DNA from: Candidatus Atribacteria bacterium
GTDB lineage: Bacteria; Atribacterota; Atribacteria; Atribacterales; Atribacteraceae
Assembly: GCA_003561145.1 (NCBI GenBank)
Contig: PWXL01000083.1
Span: 1-15,144 of the forward strand
Reading direction: 5' to 3'
DNA length: 15,144 nucleotides
The position numbers were made by a program, and so were the translations under genes. This document shows positions 1 to 7,445 of the stretch, in pieces. The notes under the pieces are model-generated. The model had not been told where the DNA came from. It saw only the letters and a list, made by a program, of their open reading frames with translations, and did no database searches. Within the stretch, counting starts at the first letter, position 1; each line of letters begins with the position of its first letter.

Positions 1-716
1 GAATTGTTTTGTTTCAGATCTTCAAAATACTTCGGCGGAAGTCCTGATTGTTTATAGGGTCCCTCAAGGGATGACAAATCGTATTCCACGCGGTGGATTT
101 CCGTTTCTACAGTACTTTGTACAATACTCATGAGTGCCCATGCTGCTCTCCAATCACCATCCTTGGGCCTGCCGCAGCTCCCATCGTTCAAGAAATACGT
201 ATTTTCCACGGTGCGGAAAAAAGGGATATGAGTGTGACCGCATACCAAAACATGTGCTTGTTCACCCTTCATCACATGAAGAAGATTTTTATCCGGTCTG
301 TCAGGAAAAAGGTATTCGTTGATCCTCCGGGGGCTTCCGTGCACAAAGAGAATTCGTAAAGAGCCTGCGGTTATTTCAAAACGGGGCAGAAGCCCTTTCA
401 GGTATTCACGGTTAGAGTCGCTGATCGCCTCATGTGTCCACCGGATAGATATTTTCCCCAGTGCTTTCTCTTCTTCGCTTGTGTATGCACATCCACAATC
501 TTCTAACCTCCCACCGACTCCCTGGTCGTAATTACCCTGTATAACCGGGGTTGCGAGGTCCCGCACTATTTCACACACTTCGTTGGGATAGGGGCCATAC
601 CCCACCAGGTCACCCAAACATACCGTCATATCCGGCGCTTGGTGCCGAATATCGCTTATCACGGCTTGCAGTGCCGGCAAATTGCCATGTATATCAGAGA
701 ATACGGCGATTTTCAC
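1..716 (-). CDS. Metallophosphoesterase (calcineurin-like, YfcE/MJ0936 type), 3' end outside window
   Basis: This is a predicted cytoplasmic metal-dependent phosphoesterase of the small calcineurin-like superfamily. The reading frame stays open to the left edge (238 codons seen). Relatives are about 240 residues long, so the stop is probably just outside. All metal-site motifs are visible: SDIHGN (residues 7-12), GDLVGYGP (35-42), GNYD (61-64, where many relatives have GNHD), VHGSP (125-129) and CGHTHIP (159-165). The start is GTG at 716: an in-frame TGA lies only one codon upstream (722-720), so no earlier start is possible. The ribosome binding site is weak. It follows the amphi-Trp gene by 27 bases and is probably the last or next-to-last gene of the minus-strand operon. 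In that context it could hydrolyse a phosphorylated product or protein made by the kinases upstream, but this is inference. The family assignment is firm; the substrate is unknown. Confidence 0.88.
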   Translation of the reverse strand, partial: MKIAVFSDIHGNLPALQAVISDIRHQAPDMTVCLGDLVGYGPYPNEVCEIVRDLATPVIQGNYDQGVGGRLEDCGCAYTSEEEKALGKISIRWTHEAISDSNREYLKGLLPRFEITAGSLRILFVHGSPRRINEYLFPDRPDKNLLHVMKGEQAHVLVCGHTHIPFFRTVENTYFLNDGSCGRPKDGDWRAAWALMSIVQSTVETEIHRVEYDLSSLEGPYKQSGLPPKYFEDLKQNN

Positions 717-743
717 TGTTCAGCAACCGCTAAATAACGTTTA

Positions 744-1076
744 TCAGAACTGTACAATGTCATTTTCCCCGCAGGTATTATTTCTTTTTTCTTTCGTTTC
801 TTTCTCAGGTTCGCTGGGGGTTATCTTGAGTTCACTCTGACATGGAATGGTAGCTTCTTTTTTCCAGGAGATTTCAAACATCAGCCTCTCCTTCTCTTCC
901 TTACGGCTTGCTTCCACTTCCAATTTCATGAGCTCCACCGGGTGCAGAGCGACATACTCATCGCCTTGTTGTACATAGAGGGTCCCTTCACGAAGGCTCT
1001 TGATAAGGTCCTCCAAGTAGGATATCACACTGTGGATCTCCATTTTGCCTTTGAACCGTAGTTCTTTTTTACTCAT
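744..1076 (-). CDS. Amphi-Trp domain protein
   Basis: This 110-residue protein begins MSKKELRFKGK. A stretch rich in alternating charged and hydrophobic residues (LEDLIKSLREG, then YVALHP, then LMKLEVEASRKEE) leads to FEISWKKE at about residues 74-81. That layout (an N-terminal F/K-rich strand, a helix, LxVE, a closing I-x-W) fits the amphi-Trp family, which is found beside HprK-related kinases and ATP-grasp enzymes. A hydrophilic tail of about 30 residues follows, with several Ser, Thr, Glu and Lys and two Cys. The frame can be extended to 1181, but the start at 1076 is preferred because AAGGAGG lies 6 bases before it. The start overlaps the end of the kinase gene by 8 bases, so the two are translationally coupled. 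The molecular role is unknown. A small acceptor or scaffold protein for the neighbouring kinase or ligase is a guess. Confidence 0.82.
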   Translation of the reverse strand: MSKKELRFKGKMEIHSVISYLEDLIKSLREGTLYVQQGDEYVALHPVELMKLEVEASRKEEKERLMFEISWKKEATIPCQSELKITPSEPEKETKEKRNNTCGENDIVQF

Positions 1077-2181
1077 TTTCATCCTCCTTTGTACATTCCA
1101 AAAAATGTCGAAAAAAAGCAGTGGCTTCGGTGAAATCCACTCCTCCCGTAACCTCGAAAACAGGAATATCCCGTAAAACATCCATATACCTTGAAGGAGT
1201 AAGATCCGGGTACGGTTTGCCCGGCTCAGGCTCGAAAAAAAGACCCGGAGATTTCATGAACGTTCGGAATAGGTCTTTCCGTTTATCCAGGTCTATTTCC
1301 TGTATACATATTTTTCCGTCTCCCTGTCGCCAATTCAATATTCCCAAACCGTGGAGGCGGGTCGAAAGAGTAAACCTCTTCTCCCCGAAAATACAGTTGA
1401 TGTCGACATCGTACTTTTCCTCTGCATTCCACAAGCTTTCCACCGGCAGACTACGGTAATGATCGTATTTTTCCCTCGAAAGCAGAGGGGTAAGATACCT
1501 GTTATGAAGAAGAGTACCCGGATTTACACGCGGAAGCTTGGGAACACCATACATCCGTATATCCTTCCTGTCCTCTTTGCGAAGGAGTAACCTGTCATTG
1601 GACACGAAATCAAGCCCCTCACCCACCAGCTGCAGCGCCAGGGTTGATTTTCCTCTTCCGGCAAAACCAGCGAACCCCAACCCTTTCTTTTCCTTACTCA
1701 CACCTGAGGCATGCAAAAGCACATACGTACGCCACAACATCCATTGAATGTAACGGTTGTTGACAAAGTTAATAACCTGGTTCGGGTGCTCACGGCAGGA
1801 ACCCACCGCAAGGTTGATGCCTGGCGCGACAAAAAAAACGAGACCGGTATTTCTTTTTCTGATGATCCGTCCACCAGAAAAATCACGGTATTCTTCTTTC
1901 ACCCGCTTTTTACCCGCCTCCGGCGGCTTGACCCGCCAGTTTCCATCCCGCCGAAAGGAAGGGGTTTCAAGAATTGTAACGGCCACCTCGGGCGGCACAT
2001 CCGTTTTCTCTGTCACAAAACTTTGGTAATATTTTCGCAAATATCCTCCCAATTCCCGGGAATTCACACCTACCTGAACTGAACAATCTTCAAATTGCAT
2101 ATGCAATATGTCGTGTACCGGGTATGTTTCCTTGTAATACTGGACAAGCCGGAGGAAATCATGCGATGGTGTGTCAACCAT
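1069..2181 (-). CDS. HprK-related kinase (HprK-rel B type)
   Basis: This 370-residue protein resembles the C-terminal kinase domain of HPr kinase/phosphorylase, which phosphorylates a serine in HPr. Visible motifs: LLHASGV (155-161), corresponding to the conserved His segment; a P-loop AGRGKST (174-180); FVSNDRLLL (192-200) in the place of the HprK Asp-Asp strand; and GVPKLPRVNPGTLLHN (212-227), which I recognise as typical of the HprK-related group found beside ATP-grasp genes. The first 130 residues are not the usual HprK N-terminal domain. No HPr gene is in the window, so its protein or small-molecule target is unknown. The start ATG at 2181 has GGAG 7 bases upstream and overlaps the ATP-grasp gene by 8 bases. 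The family is confident; catalysis has not been shown. Confidence 0.88.
   Translation of the reverse strand: MVDTPSHDFLRLVQYYKETYPVHDILHMQFEDCSVQVGVNSRELGGYLRKYYQSFVTEKTDVPPEVAVTILETPSFRRDGNWRVKPPEAGKKRVKEEYRDFSGGRIIRKRNTGLVFFVAPGINLAVGSCREHPNQVINFVNNRYIQWMLWRTYVLLHASGVSKEKKGLGFAGFAGRGKSTLALQLVGEGLDFVSNDRLLLRKEDRKDIRMYGVPKLPRVNPGTLLHNRYLTPLLSREKYDHYRSLPVESLWNAEEKYDVDINCIFGEKRFTLSTRLHGLGILNWRQGDGKICIQEIDLDKRKDLFRTFMKSPGLFFEPEPGKPYPDLTPSRYMDVLRDIPVFEVTGGVDFTEATAFFRHFLECTKEDENE
1083..1090 (-). promoter_or_regulatory. Ribosome binding site that fixes the amphi-Trp start
   Basis: On the minus strand the sequence AAAGGAGG lies inside the last codons of the HprK-related gene, 6 bases before ATG at 1076. 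A closer ATG at 1082-1080 is only one base from the GGAGG core and is too near to be used. This rules out the long upstream extension of the reading frame. Confidence 0.75.
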
Positions 2182-3055
2182 TCAATTGCTCCAGCACATA
2201 ATCAACGAACAGGCCAGCTGCCTCGATCCCCCTGGATTCCATAAGTCCCCGAAAGCCTCCGAAAGCTGAAACTTCGAACACCAACGGTCCCAGATCGGTT
2301 TCCACTACATCAACAGTAGTATAATCAAGCCCGAAAAGCTTGTGCGCTTGAGACGCAGTGTCAATAATTTCCCGGGGAGGATCATAAGGTCGATAACACC
2401 CTCCGTAGTGCGTGGTGGTATTCCACTGGTTCTTCTTGCCTACCCTCGCATATGTAGAAAGGTACTTGCCCCCCAGGAAAACTACACCTAAATCCCTGCC
2501 CTCATGAAGGTTGAGCATTTTCTGTATATACATGACAGGGTTACCGGACTTCCTGTACTTTTCCACTTTCTCCCGTACGCCAGGGCCTGCCTCGAGTACC
2601 ATCATACCCCTTGCTTTTGTTGTATACAAAGGCTTCAATATTGCGCGGCCGAATTCCTCCACCGTCCGGCAGGCTTCTGTTATATCCTCCGTTATTCGTG
2701 TTGGAGGCAGGGGAACTCCGCCTAACTTCATGGTTACTGTACATGTTAACCGGTCCAGTACCCGCATGATAGACCGTGGATCTGAAAATATCCGTAACCC
2801 TTTTTCACTCAAAAAACGGAGGATTTCCAGCCTGTCCAAAAAATCTGGAGAATAGCGGGCACCTATTTTTTTGATAAGTAAACCGTCAAGATGGGATACA
2901 TCCTCTCCCTGAAAGAGTACCGTCCCCTTATCAACATTGAAGATCAAACCTTGCATATCAATAAGCAACCGATACCCTGTTTTCTTGGCCAGCGCATCCA
3001 CCAGCCGTTCAGATGACCAACCGCCCGGAACACCTACCACGCCGAGTCTTTTCAT
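2174..3055 (-). CDS. ATP-grasp ligase, RimK-like (GAK-system type)
   Basis: This 293-residue protein has the ATP-grasp fold of carboxylate-amine ligases such as RimK, which add amino acids to a protein or small molecule using ATP. Seen in order: an N-terminal Rossmann-like part (KRLGVVGVPGGW); DRLTCT (101-106), comparable to the D-K/R-x-x-T segment that opens the ligase domain; ILKPLYTTKARGMMVL (139-154), the ATP-binding lysine loop; GRDLGVVFLGGK (186-197); NQWNTTTHYGG (209-219), as in the RimK W-x-T-N-x-x-x-G-G segment; and VDVVE (248-252) with FEVSAFGGFRG (260-270) at the metal site. The usual E-x-N metal pair is E-x-S here (E261, S263). The start at 3055 has a poor ribosome binding site, 47 bases after the PhoU-APH stop. 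The gene overlaps the kinase gene, so the ligase and kinase probably act together. The acceptor is unknown. Confidence 0.9.
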   Translation of the reverse strand: MKRLGVVGVPGGWSSERLVDALAKKTGYRLLIDMQGLIFNVDKGTVLFQGEDVSHLDGLLIKKIGARYSPDFLDRLEILRFLSEKGLRIFSDPRSIMRVLDRLTCTVTMKLGGVPLPPTRITEDITEACRTVEEFGRAILKPLYTTKARGMMVLEAGPGVREKVEKYRKSGNPVMYIQKMLNLHEGRDLGVVFLGGKYLSTYARVGKKNQWNTTTHYGGCYRPYDPPREIIDTASQAHKLFGLDYTTVDVVETDLGPLVFEVSAFGGFRGLMESRGIEAAGLFVDYVLEQLNG

Positions 3056-3102
3056 ATCACGCTCGTATAATGATCAATAGTGTTGTGCATGACATCATTC
3101 CT

Positions 3103-4758
3103 TTACTCCGGTTTTTGAATAATGAGAACTTCTTCCGGGAAGGAAAACTGTTCCCAGGGATTACCCGCGTGGTCTAAAAACTTTTCCAATAAAAACGAAG
3201 CCCTGCGGAACATCGCTCCGGCAAACCGCGGGTCAAGCTCGAACCTGGTTGAAGTTACCAGCGACCGAATTACCCCCAGGGTCAGCCGTGCTTCAAAATT
3301 ACTGTCCCGCTTGGCCCGGGCAAAATTCCTGGCAAAATGAAACGCAACAGGTATAACGCGGTTGATCGCTTCTCTTTCTGCGAAATCGAAAACAGGCAAA
3401 CGAAAGAGGGACAACAGAAATATCGAGACATCCTGAGCGTAATCGAAATAGCGGGAACGGTGAAGATCAATAAAAAATATTTTATCGCGTACCGGATCGA
3501 AAATAATATTGTCTAAATTAAAATCTCCATGAATGAAAACCGAGAAAGGAGCCCGTACTTCTTCTTCCAGGGGTACGGCCCGTTCCAGCATTCTTTCAAG
3601 AGAGGAGGAATCAACCCCTCCGATATTGCGGGAACTTCTTTGAAATTGCGGATGAACCTTGAATACATCATTCAAGCGTTCGGAAAGTTGCTGGAGAAAA
3701 CGGGGGTTGACCGGCTCATCCTTCATGGTTTTCTCCCACACCGCTTGCATGGTGCTTTTCAAAGTACGCAACGCTTTGCTGATTACTTCATCCTCAGCGT
3801 TGAGGATAATGTTTTGCATGGTTTCTCCACCCAGGTATTCGAGCAGTAATGAGCCGTTATCTCCGTAAGTATTGAAACCGAAAACTGCCGGGGTAATGCC
3901 GGGAAACAGGCGTTGCCACGTTTCTATCGCTTCTTTTTCCTCTAGAAGTTTTTTCAGCTTTCCTTCCTTGAATATAACCCGCTGTGCCCGCCTGCGTTCC
4001 CCCTTTTCCTCCACTTTCCCCACGCGTAATCCGGAACGGGTTTCAGAATATGCCTGAAAAGAAAGATCCTGGCGGGATATTTCCACTTCGGAGGAGCGCA
4101 GGCTCTCTTCCAGTGCCTGGTATTGATGTATTTTTAATTTTTCTCCAATCACGGCACTTATAATTGCTTCACCAATGTTCAACAAGGCATCACCCACGCG
4201 CTCTAAATATCGAAAGATGAACAAAGTGGTCACAAGGTTTTCCGTTTCACGGCCAAAACGTAATTCTTCCATTATCATATGGAATACTTCACTGAAAAGA
4301 TCATCGAGCGCGAATTCCGCCCGGCATATTCTCAGCGCCCGGTTGATATCCTGCCGGTACAAAGATGGATCGATAAGCTCCATGGCCCGGTATATTTCCC
4401 TGAAAAAAGGCTTATATTCAAACTGCTGTAAAAAGTCGAGAGAAGTCAGGTACTGCGTTTGTCCAACGATATTTACCAGGAAATCGGATATATGTTCCAG
4501 GTTATTAGCAACGATGTCAATGGAGCGCATTTGGTCAACCGCCTGCTGGTCGGATTTCCCCTTTTCCTGCAAGCGAGCGAAACACTGGTTGACCACCAGG
4601 CTTTTCAAGATATCGATATAATCTTCCCTGTCGAGGATTTTTTCCCTGATTTTACCGTTTTCACCGTCCAGGACCTTCAGGGTATCCTCCACTTGCTTGT
4701 ACACCTCGAGGGCCAGAAAACGGAGGTTTTCTTCTACTGTTCGCGTGTAACGCATCAT
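3103..4758 (-). CDS. PhoU-like domain fused to APH-type phosphotransferase domain
   Basis: This 551-residue fusion has two domains. Residues 1 to about 215 are helical and carry two PhoU-type motifs, NNLEHISDFLVNI (85-97) and FRYLERVGDALLNIGEAI (182-199). PhoU proteins sense metal and phosphate status and restrain the Pst/PhoR phosphate system. From about residue 245 to the C-terminus lies an aminoglycoside-phosphotransferase-like kinase fold: a probable N-lobe lysine in VIFKEGK (261-267), the catalytic loop HGDFNLDN (410-417) with D412 and N417, and FIDLHRS (429-435) with the metal-binding D431. The kinase residues look intact, so this is probably an active kinase regulated by its PhoU half. 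The start is ATG ATG at 4758/4755, with AAAGGA about 12 bases before the first and GGTGG immediately before it; which ATG is used is not certain. It sits between the PHP and ATP-grasp genes with 43- and 47-base gaps. Confidence 0.87.
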   Translation of the reverse strand: MMRYTRTVEENLRFLALEVYKQVEDTLKVLDGENGKIREKILDREDYIDILKSLVVNQCFARLQEKGKSDQQAVDQMRSIDIVANNLEHISDFLVNIVGQTQYLTSLDFLQQFEYKPFFREIYRAMELIDPSLYRQDINRALRICRAEFALDDLFSEVFHMIMEELRFGRETENLVTTLFIFRYLERVGDALLNIGEAIISAVIGEKLKIHQYQALEESLRSSEVEISRQDLSFQAYSETRSGLRVGKVEEKGERRRAQRVIFKEGKLKKLLEEKEAIETWQRLFPGITPAVFGFNTYGDNGSLLLEYLGGETMQNIILNAEDEVISKALRTLKSTMQAVWEKTMKDEPVNPRFLQQLSERLNDVFKVHPQFQRSSRNIGGVDSSSLERMLERAVPLEEEVRAPFSVFIHGDFNLDNIIFDPVRDKIFFIDLHRSRYFDYAQDVSIFLLSLFRLPVFDFAEREAINRVIPVAFHFARNFARAKRDSNFEARLTLGVIRSLVTSTRFELDPRFAGAMFRRASFLLEKFLDHAGNPWEQFSFPEEVLIIQKPE

Positions 4759-4801
4759 CCACCAACTGTCCTTTCTTCCAAATTCCCTCTGTTCTCAAGC
4801 T

Positions 4802-5968
4802 TCACGATAAAAGTCTGCTTCTGTACTCACTTATGATGCGGGGCCGTTCGGAATTGGCTACGATGAGGGTTTTGCGGATGGATAAATCATCCCATGCCGC
4901 TTGCACTCCGATCTCACGGCCTGATTTCTCTTTTTCCTGAAGCAGGGGATCTTTGATTTTTTCACTCATGTGCGTATCATCCCCCATGAATACCAAAATC
5001 GGCTTTTCCGAACCCCGCCGGGCACGATTGTGCCGGTTCACGACATTGATAAGAAACTCGGTATATTCTTGAGACTGCGGATTCCATACCTCGTACCCGT
5101 CCACGTCATAATCAGCAAGCAGAATCGGCCAGAATTGTTCAGGGTGCGGGATAACGATGCCTGCACCCAACGCCCTGCCTTCCTCGATCACTTCTTCCGT
5201 TTCATAAAAATACTCCAGGGTAAAATGCTTCTTCACAATGGCCTTGACCGCGTTGAGAAACACCTGGGCCCGGTTGATCAACCGGCTGTCATACGTATTT
5301 CTCAGCTCGTCAAAATAGTTGCGGACAAGTTTATTCTTTATCGCTTCGGGTGGCGTGATAGCGCGGTTTTCATCGATAAGTTGAAGGAGTTTCAGTGTGT
5401 AGATGCGCACAAAACTCACTAACTCTTCATCCGCTCCCGTCTCGGAAGCGGCTTTCTGCAAGCGCTCTTCCCTGGATGGCTCAAGTATGGTGTCGATAAA
5501 ATCGAAGAGCTGGCTGGAGCGGTACTGAAAAGTATGCCATAACATGGCCCTGAAAACATCAGCATGTTCAAACTTGGAGTTCTCAAAATGGAAAAGCAAC
5601 TGTACTTTACGGTTAAATCCCTTGGAATAGCAGTCGACTTCCACCCCCGTAAATCCGTCATAGCGTAGCGGAATATTATGTTGCGTGGGGATGATAAGCT
5701 CATCGCTACGGTTCGGAAAAGCAGCATCGATCCGTTTCTGAATGAGTTCCATGGGAATGAACTCGGGGTGCCAGTGGATGGCCAGTACATATTGCTGTTG
5801 AGAATACACCCTGGATGGCCTGACCACTCGTTGTTTCTGCTCGGACGAGAGATCGGTCGAGATAATTTTCCGAAATATATCCTGGTCCTCTTCTGTTATT
5901 TCACGCGGAATGGCATCGAGGTCCAAGGGAGTTTGATGGACCACTTGTTTCAGTTTAGATACTTCCAT
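4802..5968 (-). CDS. Divergent PHP-domain (metal-dependent phosphoesterase-like) protein
   Basis: I infer the PHP fold from the order of metal-ligand motifs over 388 residues: IHWHPE (64-69), matching the opening H-x-H; GVEVDCYSKG (108-117); LLFHFEN (124-130); a helical insert of about 130 residues; VIPHPEQF (272-279); GYEVWNPQ (291-298); and FMGDDTHMS (327-335), equivalent to the GSDxH motif that closes PHP domains. The end (AWDDLS, then TLIVANSERP) is also PHP-like. PHP enzymes hydrolyse phosphate esters with a three-metal centre; the substrate is unknown here. The reading frame extends to 6001, but ATG at 5968 is chosen because AAGGAGG stands 5 bases in front. It lies between the UroD gene (58-base gap) and the PhoU-APH gene (43-base gap). 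The protein is much longer than simple PHP proteins, and the fold call needs a profile search. Confidence 0.62.
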   Translation of the reverse strand: MEVSKLKQVVHQTPLDLDAIPREITEEDQDIFRKIISTDLSSEQKQRVVRPSRVYSQQQYVLAIHWHPEFIPMELIQKRIDAAFPNRSDELIIPTQHNIPLRYDGFTGVEVDCYSKGFNRKVQLLFHFENSKFEHADVFRAMLWHTFQYRSSQLFDFIDTILEPSREERLQKAASETGADEELVSFVRIYTLKLLQLIDENRAITPPEAIKNKLVRNYFDELRNTYDSRLINRAQVFLNAVKAIVKKHFTLEYFYETEEVIEEGRALGAGIVIPHPEQFWPILLADYDVDGYEVWNPQSQEYTEFLINVVNRHNRARRGSEKPILVFMGDDTHMSEKIKDPLLQEKEKSGREIGVQAAWDDLSIRKTLIVANSERPRIISEYRSRLLS

Positions 5969-5973
5969 GGCAA

Positions 5974-5980
5974 CCTCCTT
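5974..5980 (-). promoter_or_regulatory. Ribosome binding site that fixes the PHP-like gene start
   Basis: AAGGAGG on the minus strand lies 5 bases before ATG at 5968. The upstream ATG at 6001 has nothing comparable, so the shorter protein is the likely product. Confidence 0.75.
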
Positions 5981-6026
5981 TCTCCCATTATAAAAAAACA
6001 CATCGAACTTCTTTTTTATGCCTCAC

Positions 6027-7154
6027 CTATCCCCCACAATAACGTTGACATGATTCAATATAGGATACAATATTCTCAACGGGTATCTCCTTACCCAGGG
6101 TATTTGAGGGAGATACGACCAGTGAAGGCATAACACGGGCTAAATCCATGCGGGAACGAACCTCGTTGTTTATCTCTTCCGGAGTACCGAAGGGGAGGGT
6201 TCGTTGCACACTTATAGTTCCCCAAAAACTCATGCGATCCCCGTATTGCATGATTATTTTTTCGGGGTTCTGGCATTCAGGCTGCAGGGGATGAATGATA
6301 TCAAAACCTGCCTCAATCAAATCCGGAATGATATCCGTGATGTGTCCGCAAGTATGAAGAGAAAAGAAGGTATGAGGAAAATTTGCTTTCAAATCATGAA
6401 TGATTTCAGTCCACACAGGTTGAAAGAACTGTCTCCATAGCTGTGGATGTATCTGCAGGCAGCTTTGCATTCCGTAATCGTCATAAAAACACAAAAGCTC
6501 TACACCGGTTTTTGCATGTTCCCTGGCAAAAGAATGCGTAAAGAAAGCCACTTTCCGTATAAGCGCTTGAGCCATATCTGGACGAGAGACGAGATCAATC
6601 ATGAATTCCTCCATCCCCCGCAGCCAGTGGCACCACTCATACACACTCCCACAATATGCCGCACTCATGCAATCGGCGGCACGTATCAGATCCGCTCTTG
6701 CTGTCACTATGGGGATACTCTCCGTATCTATACCGGGTGAAGGATATTCTTCAATCTCCTTCACCGTGCGAGCGTCTTTCAGAGGGTGGACCATCTCTTC
6801 TGAGCCTGGATTGTCAGGCCAGGGAATAAGGCCAACACCCCAGGGCGTGAGTGTAGCTTCTTCCGGCAGCGGGGGATTAAAGGAAGATCGTTTTACTCCA
6901 TTGGACTTCATCCGCAACCCCAAGCTCGAGGAAGAGGTATGAAAACGCGGGGTCTCCTTTTCCGCATGTGCTACCCGTACTTCAAAACCAAAGTGTTCCG
7001 CCACGTTATCGATGGAGGTTGCCTGTTGGAATTTTTCCCAGGAAAACGGTGTAAATGCGGAACTCGCTCCAAAATCAAGACTCCACGGTACCCGGTCAAG
7101 GTTACCTGAACGCTTCAGCACACGTATCATTCGCTCCCGTGGTAACAGTCCCAT
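6027..7154 (-). CDS. Uroporphyrinogen decarboxylase (URO-D) family protein, methyltransferase-like
   Basis: This 375-residue member of the UroD superfamily is more like the cobalamin-dependent methyltransferase branch (MtaA/CmuA-like) than the haem enzyme HemE. Visible: LLPRERM (3-9) near the N-terminus, CFYDDYG (222-228), SLHTCGHITDIIP (265-277) with the H-x-C-G pair that binds zinc in MtaA-type enzymes, AGFDIIHPLQPEC (282-294) and SPSNTLGKEIPVENI (348-362). The third zinc cysteine of MtaA is not evident near the C-terminal motif. Such genes are common in anaerobes and often stand alone beside transport genes, with roles unknown. The start has GAGGAG 6 bases upstream and follows xseB by 15 bases, so it belongs to the same transcript as xseAB and the GAK-like genes. 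The family is certain. The substrate is not, and haem synthesis is unlikely. Confidence 0.86.
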   Translation of the reverse strand: MGLLPRERMIRVLKRSGNLDRVPWSLDFGASSAFTPFSWEKFQQATSIDNVAEHFGFEVRVAHAEKETPRFHTSSSSLGLRMKSNGVKRSSFNPPLPEEATLTPWGVGLIPWPDNPGSEEMVHPLKDARTVKEIEEYPSPGIDTESIPIVTARADLIRAADCMSAAYCGSVYEWCHWLRGMEEFMIDLVSRPDMAQALIRKVAFFTHSFAREHAKTGVELLCFYDDYGMQSCLQIHPQLWRQFFQPVWTEIIHDLKANFPHTFFSLHTCGHITDIIPDLIEAGFDIIHPLQPECQNPEKIIMQYGDRMSFWGTISVQRTLPFGTPEEINNEVRSRMDLARVMPSLVVSPSNTLGKEIPVENIVSYIESCQRYCGG

Positions 7155-7169
7155 AATTATCTCCTCTCA

Positions 7170-7445
7170 TTATTCAAAGAGTGCTTCGGGTGCTTCATCT
7201 TCTTCCTCGCCTCGCGGGAACTCTCCTTTTTCGGTTCCCTTCACCTCTGCTTCTTCCATGGTTTTCCGTACCTCTTCCTCGGCGGTTCGTAATTTCTTCT
7301 TGCAAAACTGTACCAGAAACACGGCTCGTTTTACCTTGGCGGACAGCTCATCGACACTCACTTCTCCCTTTTCCATTTCGATCACCAGGGTTTCAAGCTC
7401 CTGCAAAGCAGCAACATAAGTCATGTCATGGTGTTCATTCTTCAT
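7170..7445 (-). CDS. xseB: Exodeoxyribonuclease VII small subunit
   Basis: This 91-residue protein is the partner of XseA in exonuclease VII, which degrades single-stranded DNA from both ends into short oligonucleotides. The family pattern is visible: YVAALQELETLVIEMEKGE (10-28), then VDELSAKVKRA, an F/L-x-x-C segment (LVQFCKKKLRTAEEEV) and an acidic tail. The length suits XseB, which is normally about 75 to 90 residues. The start ATG at 7445 has GGAGG 6 bases before it and overlaps the end of xseA by 11 bases, the usual xseA-xseB coupling. A later start at residue 8 (MTYVAAL) is possible but has no better signal. Confidence 0.93.
   Translation of the reverse strand: MKNEHHDMTYVAALQELETLVIEMEKGEVSVDELSAKVKRAVFLVQFCKKKLRTAEEEVRKTMEEAEVKGTEKGEFPRGEEEDEAPEALFE

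Noticed and set aside
93..733. Plus-strand short frames near the left end
   Set aside because: They are antisense to the metallophosphoesterase gene, which has complete family motifs on the minus strand.
5990..6019. ATAAAAAA/TTTTTTAT inverted repeat between UroD and PHP genes
   Set aside because: The arms are pure A/T with a 14-base loop, so it is not a stable terminator and would occur by chance.
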